Below, one piece after another: positions 17,554 through 27,117 of a stretch of DNA of 64,000 nt. The translations under genes and the position numbers were made by a program. The stretch lies in NCBI RefSeq assembly GCF_900110035.1, contig NZ_FOCF01000007.1, forward strand, positions 142,725-206,724, given 5' to 3'. The notes below the pieces were generated by a model. That model saw nothing but the letters and a program-made list of their open reading frames with translations, was not told the origin of the DNA and made no database searches. Source of the stretch: Sphingomonas gellani. Its GTDB lineage: Bacteria > Pseudomonadota > Alphaproteobacteria > Sphingomonadales > Sphingomonadaceae. Each line of letters begins with the position of its first letter. The first letter of the stretch is position 1.

Positions 17554-18999
17554 ATGCCGGGCAAGCTCTTCCGACGCTGGCTGTACCTGATCCACCGCTG
17601 GATCGGGATCGCCAGCTGCCTGCTGTTCGCCATGTGGTTCCTGTCGGGGCTGGTGATGCTGTACGTCCCCTATCCCTCGCTTTCGGCGGCGGAGAGGCTG
17701 GCGGGCGGAGAGGCGATGGATTGGGCGGCGGTGGACGTCCCGCCGCCGCTGGACCGCGGACGCTTGCCGCAGGACCTGCTGCTCGAAATGCGCGACGGGC
17801 TGCCTGTGTGGCGCGTGGCGGGATGGGACGGCACGCACGCGACGGTGACGGCGAGCCGGGGTGCCGTCCTGCGGCCGGTCGACGCCGCCTATGCTCGCCG
17901 TGTCGCCCGTCGCTTCTCCGGGCGGTCACCGACGCATGTGGAGCGGCTCGCACGCGATCAATGGACGGTCGCCGGCGGCTTCGATCGCCACCGGCCGTTG
18001 TGGAAAGTCGCGCTGGCCGATGCATCGGGCACGCAGGTCTATGTGTCCACCACCACGGGCGCCGTCGTGCAAGCCACGACACGTCGCGAGCGGTTCTGGA
18101 ACTGGATGGGATCGGTGCCGCACTGGTTGTACCCGACCGTGCTGCGGCAGGATCAATCGGCATGGCGGCAGGTCGTGCTGTGGGTGTCCGGTCCCTGCAT
18201 CGCGGCGGCGGTTGCGGGCCTGTGGATCGGCATCCTGAGGACCCGGATCGGGCGCCGGCGGTTCAAGGGCGGGCGGATGACGCCCTATAGCGGCTGGATG
18301 CTGTGGCATCACGTCGCCGGGCTGGTCGGCGGCGTGTTCCTGATCGCATGGATAGTCAGTGGCTGGCTGTCGGTCGATCCGGGCCATCTGTTCCGCGGCA
18401 CAGAGCCGGATCGGGCCGCGTTGCGCGATTATCAGGCGTCCGATCCGATGCCGCCCCTGTCCCTGCAACGCCTGCGCGGCATCGGCGTGGGGGCCGTGAC
18501 CGCACAGCTCACCGATCACGCCGCGACGCCGCTGGTCGTGCTGACCTATCGCGATGGCAGGCGGCTGGCGCGGGATGCGGCGACACTCAGGCCCTCGCAG
18601 CCCACCACGCATGCCATCGTCGAGGCAGCCCGCCGTCTGCAAGGCTCGGCGCGCCTGCTCTCGATCGATCGCCTGATGGCCCCTGACGCCTATTGGTACA
18701 GGGTGGGCGCGCTGCCGCGCCTGCCGGTGTTGCGCTTGCGCTTCGCCGACCCGGCGAACACTTGGCTCTATGTCGACCCGCTCAGCGGAGAAATCCTCGC
18801 AACGGTCGATCGTCGGCAGCGTGTGTATCGTTGGGCGTTCGACCTGCTGCACAAATGGGACCTGAACGCGCTCACTTTGCATCGGCCGGCATGGGACGTG
18901 CTGATCTGGCTGTTCTCGATCCTTGGCGTCGTCACGTCGGTAAGCGGCGTCTGGCTCGGCTGGAAAAGGCTCATGATCGGACATCGGCGACGGCCTTGA
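17554..18999 (+). CDS. PepSY-associated transmembrane protein
   Basis: A 481-residue inner-membrane protein. It starts with LIHRWIGIASCLLFAMWFLS, the HRW helix typical of the PepSY_TM family, and has further membrane segments around residues 205-228, 250-272 and 450-470, the last reading DVLIWLFSILGVVTSVSGVW. Soluble PepSY-like domains lie between them, each containing LYVDPLSGE-type or VYVSTTTGAV strands. Such proteins are usually encoded beside siderophore receptors and some act as membrane ferric reductases. Coupled to a B12-riboswitch receptor, it may reduce or release a corrinoid or cobalt ligand after uptake (inference). Confidence 0.85.
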   Translation: MPGKLFRRWLYLIHRWIGIASCLLFAMWFLSGLVMLYVPYPSLSAAERLAGGEAMDWAAVDVPPPLDRGRLPQDLLLEMRDGLPVWRVAGWDGTHATVTASRGAVLRPVDAAYARRVARRFSGRSPTHVERLARDQWTVAGGFDRHRPLWKVALADASGTQVYVSTTTGAVVQATTRRERFWNWMGSVPHWLYPTVLRQDQSAWRQVVLWVSGPCIAAAVAGLWIGILRTRIGRRRFKGGRMTPYSGWMLWHHVAGLVGGVFLIAWIVSGWLSVDPGHLFRGTEPDRAALRDYQASDPMPPLSLQRLRGIGVGAVTAQLTDHAATPLVVLTYRDGRRLARDAATLRPSQPTTHAIVEAARRLQGSARLLSIDRLMAPDAYWYRVGALPRLPVLRLRFADPANTWLYVDPLSGEILATVDRRQRVYRWAFDLLHKWDLNALTLHRPAWDVLIWLFSILGVVTSVSGVWLGWKRLMIGHRRRP

Positions 19000-19039
19000 G
19001 CGGCACCGTGACGGATCGGGCGTCGCCCGCGCCGCGCGA

Positions 19040-19060
19040 GGGCGGCAACCGTAACCGCCC
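19040..19060. terminator. Terminator-like hairpin between convergent genes
   Basis: A perfect 6-bp stem GGGCGG / CCGCCC with a nine-base loop, followed by a run of C. It lies between the PepSY gene and the convergent HxlR gene, so it could end both transcripts. There is no U tract, so efficiency is uncertain. Confidence 0.4.
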
Positions 19061-19071
19061 CCCCCAATCGC

Positions 19072-19452
19072 CTATTCGCGTCGGGAACTGGGCCGGGGGC
19101 GCAGCGCGTCCAGTGCGTCGGCATTGTCGCGACCCCAGCCGTAAAGCAGCTCGACCGGCTCCACGAAGCGTTTCCCCAGATCCGTTAGGCGGTATTCGAC
19201 CACCGGCGGGATCATGCTCTGCACCTCCCGCGTCAGCAGCCCGCTTGCCTCCATGTCGCGCACCGTCTGGGTCAGCATCTTCTTCGAGATGCCGGGCAGG
19301 CTGCGCAGCAGCACCCCGGTGCGCGCGACGCCGCCGTGGCGGGCGTGGAGCGTATGGAGCACCATGCTCGTCCACTTGGTGGCGAACAATTCCAGCACCC
19401 GGCGCGGCGCGCAATCCTCACGCCATTCCTCGTCCGGCGTTCCGGGTCGCAT
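19072..19452 (-). CDS. HxlR-family transcriptional regulator
   Basis: A 126-residue winged-helix protein. CAPRRVLELFATKWTSMVLH, GISKKMLTQTVRDMEASGLL and VEYRLTDLGKRFVEPVELL are the three characteristic HxlR blocks. The early Cys (residue 14) is at the position used as a redox or electrophile sensor in YodB/HypR-type members. It is divergent from the PRISE-type reductase gene, which is the usual target layout. The 91-base gap contains two GGTGCC repeats that could be part of its operator. An enone or quinone inducer is plausible given the neighbour (inference). Confidence 0.9.
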   Translation of the reverse strand: MRPGTPDEEWREDCAPRRVLELFATKWTSMVLHTLHARHGGVARTGVLLRSLPGISKKMLTQTVRDMEASGLLTREVQSMIPPVVEYRLTDLGKRFVEPVELLYGWGRDNADALDALRPRPSSRRE

Positions 19453-19543
19453 CTGGTTACCTCCTGGTGCCTGGGGACCTAAATGGTGCCGTCTGGAAGC
19501 GCCGGCAACCCATGCCTAGCTCTGGCAGCAGCAAGGAGCGTTC

Positions 19544-20605
19544 ATGATGAAGACGGCATTGGTGGTGGGTGCGAGCGGGATCGTCGGCAGCGCGACGGCG
19601 TCGCTGTTGCTGGAAAACGGCTGGACGGTGCATGGTCTCGCCCGCAGGCCGACCGACGCCACGGGTGTGCGTCCCATCGCCGTCGATCTGCAGGACGGTG
19701 CGGCGACCGCGGCGGCGTTGCGCGACCTGAACCCCGATGCCGTGTTCATCACCACCTGGTTGCGTCAGGACAGCGAGGCCGAGAACATCCGGGTCAACGC
19801 GGCCATGGTGCGCAACCTGCTCGACGGACTGCCCAACTCGACCGGCCCGCGTCATGTCGCGCTGGTCACCGGCCTCAAACATTATCTCGGCCCGTTCGAG
19901 GCCTATGGGCAGGGCACGCTGCCGCAGACGCCGTTCCGCGAGGAGCAAGGGCGGCTGGACGTCGAGAACTTCTACTACGCGCAGGAGGACGAAGTGTTCG
20001 CCGCCGCGCGGCGCGATGGCTTCACCTGGAGCGTCCACCGGCCGCACACCGTGATCGGCCTGGCGGTCGGCAACGCGATGAACATGGGCACGACGCTCGC
20101 CGTCTATGCGACCCTGTGTCGGGAAAGCGGCCGACCCTTCACCTTCCCCGGCTCCGCCACCCAATGGTCCGGGCTGACCGACATGACCGATGCCGGCCAG
20201 CTTGCCCGCCATCTCCTCTGGGCCACGGAAACCGAAGCCGCCCACGACCAGGCGTTCAATGTCGTCAACGGCGACGTCTTTCGCTGGGAATGGATGTGGG
20301 GCCGCATCGCCGAGTGGTTCGGGGTGGAGGCGGTGCCGTTCGACGGCGTGGTTCGGCCGCTGGAGCAGCAGATGGCGCAGGACGCCGATCTGTGGCGCGA
20401 GATCGCGGCACGGGAGGGACTGGCGGAACCGGACCTCGCCCGCCTGGCGTCGCCCTGGCACACCGACGCCGATCTGGGCCGCCCGATCGAGGTGGTCACC
20501 GACATGAGCAAGAGCCGGCGTCTGGGCTTCACCGCCTATCAGCCGACCGACGATGCGTTCTTTGCGCTGTTCGAGCGGCTTCGCCGCGATCGCCTGATCC
20601 CGTGA
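19544..20605 (+). CDS. PRISE-type SDR (progesterone 5-beta-reductase/iridoid-synthase-like enone reductase)
   Basis: A 353-residue extended SDR. It begins ALVVGASGIVGSATASLLLE (NADP-binding Gly motif), contains LVTGLKHYLGPFEAYG with the Lys/Tyr region of PRISE enzymes, NFYYAQEDEVF, and SVHRPHTVIG. In this atypical SDR class the catalytic Tyr lies in the NFYY block and the enzymes reduce activated C=C bonds of enones with NADPH. Bacterial members are known mainly from Proteobacteria. An AAGGAG site lies five bases before the ATG. It is divergent from an HxlR regulator that probably senses the same class of electrophile. Confidence 0.85.
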   Translation: MMKTALVVGASGIVGSATASLLLENGWTVHGLARRPTDATGVRPIAVDLQDGAATAAALRDLNPDAVFITTWLRQDSEAENIRVNAAMVRNLLDGLPNSTGPRHVALVTGLKHYLGPFEAYGQGTLPQTPFREEQGRLDVENFYYAQEDEVFAAARRDGFTWSVHRPHTVIGLAVGNAMNMGTTLAVYATLCRESGRPFTFPGSATQWSGLTDMTDAGQLARHLLWATETEAAHDQAFNVVNGDVFRWEWMWGRIAEWFGVEAVPFDGVVRPLEQQMAQDADLWREIAAREGLAEPDLARLASPWHTDADLGRPIEVVTDMSKSRRLGFTAYQPTDDAFFALFERLRRDRLIP

Positions 20606-20720
20606 TCGCTCCGGCATCCTTACCGGCTGCTCACTGACGACGAACGATGTCGTGCAGCGGCCGTCGAGCCTTGACGTGGCGGGGCGCCGTCTCGACCTAT
20701 GGCGTTTGCGGAGGTGGATG

Positions 20721-21002
20721 ATGGTCGAGGCTCGGTGGAACGGCGCGGTGATCGCCCGCAGCGACGACACGGTCGTGGTCGAGGGCAATCACTACTTTCC
20801 GGCGGACACGGTCGACGCGACGCTGCTCCAGCCGAGCAGCACGACCACCATCTGTCCGTGGAAGGGCACGGCGCATTACTACAGCCTGCGCGTCGATGGC
20901 GCGGACAATGCCGACGCCGCCTGGTACTATCCCGATCCCAAGCCGGAGGCGGAGCATATCCGGGACCGCATCGCGTTCTGGAAGGGCGTGGAGGTCGGCT
21001 GA
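20721..21002 (+). CDS. DUF427 domain protein
   Basis: A 93-residue protein with the DUF427 pattern: a central NHYFPADTV strand, then TTTICPWKGTAHYYSLRVDG and AWYYPDPKPEAEHIRDRIAFW. These small beta-rich proteins are common in bacteria and lack a settled biochemical role. The frame is open from 20652, but a GCGGAGG site ends six bases before ATG 20721 (ATG 20718 is adjacent), which decides the start. Confidence 0.85.
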   Translation: MVEARWNGAVIARSDDTVVVEGNHYFPADTVDATLLQPSSTTTICPWKGTAHYYSLRVDGADNADAAWYYPDPKPEAEHIRDRIAFWKGVEVG

Positions 21003-21117
21003 CCCTGATCGTCGCTGAGCGCTCTTGGCGCCGCCCCGCGATCACCCACGACGCGCCCAGCGCATCAGCCAGCCGCCCGACAGCACGACGTCGCTTCAGC
21101 TAGCCACCCTTCGTCAT

Positions 21118-21363
21118 CTACGGCCGGTCGTCGCGGCTGATGCGATAGGGTCCAGCGCGCGTCGTGAGCGGCCGGCTCTTCCAGCTTAGCCGCACGCGTC
21201 CCTCCTCCACCAAGCCATCTATTGCGGCGTGGACCAGCGGCATCGCGTCGCGCCAGCCATCGCCGGGAACAAGGGCGCGCGCGACCTCGCTCGGGCATAC
21301 GCTCGCGTCCGGCGAGCGCGCCGCGAGCAGCGCCAGCGTGGTGTCGCGTGCGCTCGCCGTCAC
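21118..21363 (-). CDS. DUF3253 domain protein
   Basis: An 81-residue protein beginning at a GTG that overlaps the stop codon of the UVR-motif gene (GTGA). LLAARSPDASVCPSEVARAL followed by WRDAMPLVHAAIDGLVEEGR and RLSWKSRPL matches the small winged-helix-like DUF3253 fold. The function is unknown; the fold suggests nucleic-acid or protein binding. Coupled translation with the UVR gene suggests a joint role. Confidence 0.72.
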   Translation of the reverse strand: MTASARDTTLALLAARSPDASVCPSEVARALVPGDGWRDAMPLVHAAIDGLVEEGRVRLSWKSRPLTTRAGPYRISRDDRP

Positions 21364-21650
21364 GGCCCGCGGCGCCGCCCCCGTTGCGAACGGCCGGCCG
21401 TCATCGGATCGGGCCTGGGCGGCGGTCGCCAGTCTGCGGGCGGAGTCACGCTCTGCTGGCTGGTTCCCAGACCCATCGCGCCGGGCTCCTGCCGCGTCAG
21501 GCCCTCGAAGTCCGCGTCCTCCGCTTCGGCTGCCGTCGCGCCGCCACGGATCATGTTGATCATGTCGCGGCAGCGTTTCGCCTCCTCGAAATCGAGGGCA
21601 AGCGCGGCTTCCTCCATCCGCTGTTGCAGGGTTTCGATCGTCACCGCCAT
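21360..21650 (-). CDS. UvrB/UvrC (UVR)-motif small protein
   Basis: A 96-residue protein. Residues 6-35, LQQRMEEAALALDFEEAKRC then RDMINMIRGG, are a canonical UVR helical hairpin, the segment through which UvrB and UvrC touch each other. The rest is a Pro-rich tail ending PDPMTAGRSQRGRRR. There is no nuclease or helicase part, so it is a stand-alone UVR protein, possibly a modulator of repair or of a Clp-type partner (in McsA the same motif recruits McsB). The start at 21650 places the motif near the N-terminus; an upstream ATG at 21686 is possible. Overlaps the DUF3253 gene by four bases. Confidence 0.75.
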   Translation of the reverse strand: MAVTIETLQQRMEEAALALDFEEAKRCRDMINMIRGGATAAEAEDADFEGLTRQEPGAMGLGTSQQSVTPPADWRPPPRPDPMTAGRSQRGRRRGP

Positions 21651-21727
21651 TCGGGCGAAACGCACAAGGCTGCTGTCGGGTGGCATGCGGATCGGGAAGT
21701 ACCGACGCATCCGATGCCGGCGCCGAT

Positions 21728-22444
21728 CTATGCCTCCGGCAACTCGGCCAGCCGCTTGGCGACGAGAGGCGCGACACGGTCAGCGATGCGCGACACGCCG
21801 GCCGCATTGGGGTGGACGCCGTCGGGCAACATCAGCTGCCGGTTGCCGAGCACACCCTGAAGGATGAACGGGTCGAGCACGGCGTGATGCTCGCGGGACA
21901 AGGCGGGCCAGATCGCGTCGAACCGTGCGGCGAAATCGGGCCCCAGGTTCGGCGGCGCCATCATGCCGGTCAGGATCACCGGAATGTCGCGGCGCGCGAG
22001 TTCGTCGAGCATCGCCGCCATGTTCGCGCGCGTTTCCGCAGGATCGACCTGACGCAGCACGTCGTTGCCGCCCAGCCCGAGCAGCACCAGGTCGGGCGTC
22101 GTCTTCAGCCGATCGAGCGTATAGGCCAGCCGCCGCCGCCCGTCCGCCGTGGTATCGCCCGAAACACCGGCGTTGATCACGGTGGCATTGATGCCTTGGC
22201 CGCGCAGGCGCTTGCCGATCGCATCGGGCAAGCTCTCCCCGCGTTGCAGGCCGTATCCCGCATACAGGCTGTCGCCAAAGGCGAGCACGGTGCGCTTCGG
22301 CCCGGCGACCTCGACCCTTGCCGCCGGCGCGGCAGCGGAGACGTTCGCCGCGGGCAACGCCTCTTCACGTTGCTCATGACAGGCCGGCAACAGCCAGACG
22401 GCTTGGAGAAGTGCGGCTGCCGCCACATATGGCGCCTTCGTCAT
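21728..22444 (-). CDS. tesA: SGNH/GDSL arylesterase or lysophospholipase (TesA-like), probable lipoprotein
   Basis: A 238-residue exported hydrolase. The N-terminus ends LLPACHEQ, a lipobox-like Cys, suggesting a lipoprotein. Block I is FGDSLYAGYG with the nucleophile Ser, block III LGLGGNDVLR, and block V LPDGVHPNAAG with the catalytic Asp and His. TesA-type enzymes hydrolyse acyl-CoA, lysophospholipids and aryl esters in the periplasm. It is divergent from a YbbA/YbbP-like ABC system, the same neighbourhood as E. coli tesA-ybbA-ybbP, which supports the assignment. The symbol is by homology and synteny only. Confidence 0.85.
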   Translation of the reverse strand: MTKAPYVAAAALLQAVWLLPACHEQREEALPAANVSAAAPAARVEVAGPKRTVLAFGDSLYAGYGLQRGESLPDAIGKRLRGQGINATVINAGVSGDTTADGRRRLAYTLDRLKTTPDLVLLGLGGNDVLRQVDPAETRANMAAMLDELARRDIPVILTGMMAPPNLGPDFAARFDAIWPALSREHHAVLDPFILQGVLGNRQLMLPDGVHPNAAGVSRIADRVAPLVAKRLAELPEA

Positions 22445-22468
22445 CTCTGTCGTGGAACCCCCGCAATC

Positions 22469-23143
22469 ATGGTCGCAGGCGATATGGTCATCCGGGCCGA
22501 GGATGTAAGGCTGACGTTAGGCGGGACGACGCCGGTCGAGATCCTGAAGGGCATCGACCTTCGGGTCGCCGATGGGGAAAGCGTGGCGCTGCTCGGTGCG
22601 TCGGGATCGGGCAAGTCGTCGCTGATGGCGGTTCTTGCGGGCCTGGAACGTGCGACATCGGGTCGGATCGAGGTGGCGGGCAGCGACTTCGGAACGCTCG
22701 ACGAGGATGGGCTGGCGATCGCACGTCGGGGTCGGATCGGCATCGTGCTGCAGGCCTTTCACCTGCTGCCGACGATGACCGCGCTGGAGAATGTCGCGGT
22801 GCCGATGGAACTGGCCGGTGCCGCCAACGCCTTTGCCCGAGCGGAGGCCGAACTGGTCGCGGTCAGTTTGGGCCACCGGTTGGATCATTATCCCGCGCAG
22901 CTGTCGGGTGGCGAGCAACAGCGCGTCGCCATCGCCCGCGCGCTCGGTCCCCGCCCCCGGATCGTCTTCGCCGACGAACCGACCGGCAATCTGGACGCCG
23001 CCACCGGCGGGCGGGTGATGGACCTGCTGTTCGACCGGCACGCGGTGACGGGCGCGACATTGGTCGTCATCACTCACGATCCTGTCCTGGCCGCACGGTG
23101 CGACCGGGTGGTGGAACTCGCCGACGGCCGGATCGCTGCGTGA
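22469..23143 (+). CDS. ABC transporter ATP-binding protein (YbbA/LolD type)
   Basis: A 224-residue ATPase with Walker [11 protein letters not shown], the Q-loop [20 protein letters not shown], signature [15 protein letters not shown], Walker [13 protein letters not shown] and the H-loop His of VVITHDP. This is the LolD/MacB/YbbA class that drives FtsX-type permeases rather than classical import. Possible starts are ATG 22469 and ATG 22484. Only 24 bases separate it from the divergent esterase, so promoters must overlap genes or each other. The stop overlaps the permease start (GTGA). Confidence 0.9.
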   Translation: MVAGDMVIRAEDVRLTLGGTTPVEILKGIDLRVADGESVALLGASGSGKSSLMAVLAGLERATSGRIEVAGSDFGTLDEDGLAIARRGRIGIVLQAFHLLPTMTALENVAVPMELAGAANAFARAEAELVAVSLGHRLDHYPAQLSGGEQQRVAIARALGPRPRIVFADEPTGNLDAATGGRVMDLLFDRHAVTGATLVVITHDPVLAARCDRVVELADGRIAA

Positions 23144-25635
23144 GCGGTTGGGCGCTCGCATGGCGGCTCGCACGGCGCGAGCTGTCGGCACGATTCCGCG
23201 GATTGCGCCTGTTGCTGCTTTGCCTGTTCCTGGGCGTCGGCGCGCTGGCGGCGATCGGCAGCCTGAGCGATGCGATCGGTGGCGAACTGGCCGCACGCGG
23301 GCGTGTCCTGCTGGGCGGCGATGTCGAGATGTCGGTGTCGCAGCGCCTTGCCGAGCCGGCGGAACTGACCGCGATGCGGGCCACCGGCCGGGTATCGGAA
23401 ACCCTGCGCATGCAATCCATGGCGGTCACCTCCGCCGGCATGACCGCGCCCGTGCAGTTGAAGGCGGTGGACGCCGCCTATCCGCTCTACGGCCGCATGA
23501 CGCTGACCGACCGCCGCGCGGTGCGAGCGCCGATGGTCGATCAGGTGTGGATCGGTCGCGCGCTGGCCGACCGCCTGAAGGTGAAGCCGGGCGACACGCT
23601 ACGTTTCGGCACCGCGCGGTTCCGCATCGGCGGGATCATCGCGGACGAACCCGACCGGCTGAGCGAAGGCTTCACCCTCGGTCCCGTCGCGATCGTGTCC
23701 CGTTCGGGGCTCGATCGCACCGGGCTGATCCAGCCGGGCAGCCTGTTCGAGACCAGATACCGCATCGCCGCACGTGGCGACCCCGCAGGAATCGCGGACG
23801 CTTTCGCCAGGCGTTTTCCCACGGCTGAGTGGGAGACGCGCACCCGCGACCGCGCCTCGCCCGGCACCAGCCGCTTCGTGGCGCGCATGGGGGAGTTCCT
23901 GACCCTTGTCGGGCTGACCGCGCTGGTGATTGCCGGGATCGGGGTCGGCAACGGCGTGGGATCGTACCTGGAGGCGCGGCGCGGCACCATCGCGATGCTG
24001 AAGGTGCTGGGCGCGACATCGGGTCTGGTGGCGCGGGTGTACCTGCTCCAGATCCTCGTGGTGGCCGGCGTCGGCATCCTGCTCGGGCTGGCTGCCGGCG
24101 TCGCCGCTGTGCCGCTGGTCGGCCTTGCGGTCGGTGCCGTGCTCCCGGTCGCGCCGGGCTTCGTCCTTGCGCCCGGCCCTCTCGCCCTCTCGGCCGCGTA
24201 CGGCCTGCTGATCGCACTGGCGTTCTGCGCGCGTCCGCTGATGGCCGCAGGGCGTGTCCCTGCCGCGGCACTGCTGCGCGGCGCGCACGATCCACGGGCG
24301 AATGGCGGATGGCGGGGCGTCGCCTGGACTGCGGCCGCTGCGGTTCCTGTCGTGGTGCTGGCCCTGTCGACCACCGACAGGCCCGTCTTCGCCGCCCTGT
24401 TCCTTGGTGCGACAGCCGCGACCCTGGCGGTACTGGTGGCGATCGGTGGCACGATCCGTGCGGGCGCCGCGCGCCTGCCCCGCCCGCGCCGGCCGCTCGC
24501 CCGGCTTGCGCTCGCCGCGCTCCACCGGCCGGGCGCACGAACGGTGTCGCTGGTCGTCGCTCTTGGCCTCGGCCTCACCCTGTTCGTCCTGCTCGCGAGC
24601 ATCCGGACCAGCATCGACGGCAACATCCGCCGCTCCGTGCCCGATCGTGCGCCCGCGTTGTTCGCGCTGGACGTGCCGCCGGAGCGCGAGGCCGAGTTCC
24701 GCCGCACGGTCGCGGCGGTCGCGCCCGCCGCCAGGATCGCGACGGTTCCGCTGATGCGCGGCACCATCACCGCCTATGCCGACACCCGTGTCGCCGATCT
24801 CGCGACGATCCCGGAGGCGGCATGGGCGCTGCGCGGTGAGCGCGGGCTGACCTTTGCCTCGACCCTGCCCCCCGGCAGCACGCTGACCTCCGGTCGCTGG
24901 TGGACCGCGACCGAGGGGCGGGAGAGCCTTGTGTCGATCGACGAGCGGCTGGCCGACGCGCTGAAGCTCCGGATCGGCGACCCGCTGACCATCTCGGTCC
25001 TCGGGCTGGAACGCACGGCACGCATCGCCTCGTTCCGGCGGATCGCGTGGGACACGTTGGGCTTCAATTTCGTGATGGTGTTCTCGCCCGGCGCGCTCCA
25101 GGACGTGCCGCACAACCTGGCCGCGACGATCGACATGCCCGCGACACAGGCGTCGGCCGTGACCAGGGCGCTGTTGCCACGCTTTCCATCGACGTCGATG
25201 GTGGAGGTCGGCGGCGTGCTGCAGCAGGTCCAGGACGTCGTCGGCCAGATGGCGACCGCGATCACCGCGGCCGCCGGGATCGCAGTGGCCGCCGGGATCG
25301 CGGTACTGCTCGGCGCGATCGCGGCGGCGCGCGCGGCACGGACCTATGATGCGGTCATGCTGAAGGTCCTGGGCGCGACACGCAGGCAGGTGCTGGCGAT
25401 GCAGGCGATCGAGTACGCGATCCTCGCGGCGATCGTCGGCACGGTGGCCCTGGCGCTCGGCGCGGGCGGCGGCTGGTTCGTCGTCACGCAGGTGTTCAAG
25501 TTCGAATGGCTGCCCGACTGGTCGGTCGTGCTGGCGACGCTCGCAATCGGTGCGGCGGTGACGATCGGGATCGGCATCCTCGGGACGATCCCCGTGCTGA
25601 GGGCGAGGCCGTCCGAGGCGCTGCGGGCGTTGTAG
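23140..25635 (+). CDS. FtsX-like ABC permease (YbbP type)
   Basis: An 831-residue membrane protein with a GTG start overlapping the ATPase stop. Two FtsX-type halves are visible. Hydrophobic segments occur near residues 19-40, 262-283, 305-335, 350-372, 405-423, 430-450, 705-730, 755-780 and 792-815. A large periplasmic domain follows the first helix and another lies between the halves. GTIAMLKVLGATSGLVARVY and YDAVMLKVLGATRRQVLAMQ are the duplicated cytoplasmic coupling motifs. YbbA-YbbP-like systems are proposed to move or extract lipophilic material or act mechanically on envelope enzymes. The adjacent esterase is a plausible functional partner. Confidence 0.87.
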   Translation: MSGWALAWRLARRELSARFRGLRLLLLCLFLGVGALAAIGSLSDAIGGELAARGRVLLGGDVEMSVSQRLAEPAELTAMRATGRVSETLRMQSMAVTSAGMTAPVQLKAVDAAYPLYGRMTLTDRRAVRAPMVDQVWIGRALADRLKVKPGDTLRFGTARFRIGGIIADEPDRLSEGFTLGPVAIVSRSGLDRTGLIQPGSLFETRYRIAARGDPAGIADAFARRFPTAEWETRTRDRASPGTSRFVARMGEFLTLVGLTALVIAGIGVGNGVGSYLEARRGTIAMLKVLGATSGLVARVYLLQILVVAGVGILLGLAAGVAAVPLVGLAVGAVLPVAPGFVLAPGPLALSAAYGLLIALAFCARPLMAAGRVPAAALLRGAHDPRANGGWRGVAWTAAAAVPVVVLALSTTDRPVFAALFLGATAATLAVLVAIGGTIRAGAARLPRPRRPLARLALAALHRPGARTVSLVVALGLGLTLFVLLASIRTSIDGNIRRSVPDRAPALFALDVPPEREAEFRRTVAAVAPAARIATVPLMRGTITAYADTRVADLATIPEAAWALRGERGLTFASTLPPGSTLTSGRWWTATEGRESLVSIDERLADALKLRIGDPLTISVLGLERTARIASFRRIAWDTLGFNFVMVFSPGALQDVPHNLAATIDMPATQASAVTRALLPRFPSTSMVEVGGVLQQVQDVVGQMATAITAAAGIAVAAGIAVLLGAIAAARAARTYDAVMLKVLGATRRQVLAMQAIEYAILAAIVGTVALALGAGGGWFVVTQVFKFEWLPDWSVVLATLAIGAAVTIGIGILGTIPVLRARPSEALRAL

Positions 25636-25741
25636 CCTGCCGCGCCTCGGTCAATGCGTTAGGACCACGGTAGCGAGTGCTAGCGTCGGCGGGTGCCGAA
25701 GCTCAGCCGGCCTGGCGCCGTGCGCATCCCGATGGCTCCGA

Positions 25742-26980
<1,239 letters not shown>

Positions 26981-27117
26981 CGATGCATGTACTCGCTGAT
27001 GATTGAAGAGCTTGAAGCGCCATGTTCGCTCGGCACGCATATCGCACTTTGCGGCATGACGCGCGGGGTCTGGCCGAAAAGTCACGGAGATACGATGAAC
27101 GTCACCGCGGATCGGAG

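Noticed and set aside
15471..17633. Very long open frame antisense to the riboswitch-controlled receptor
   Set aside because: It mirrors the codon bias of the receptor gene in GC-rich DNA, is rich in Arg, Gly and Val with no domain, and has no ribosome-binding site.
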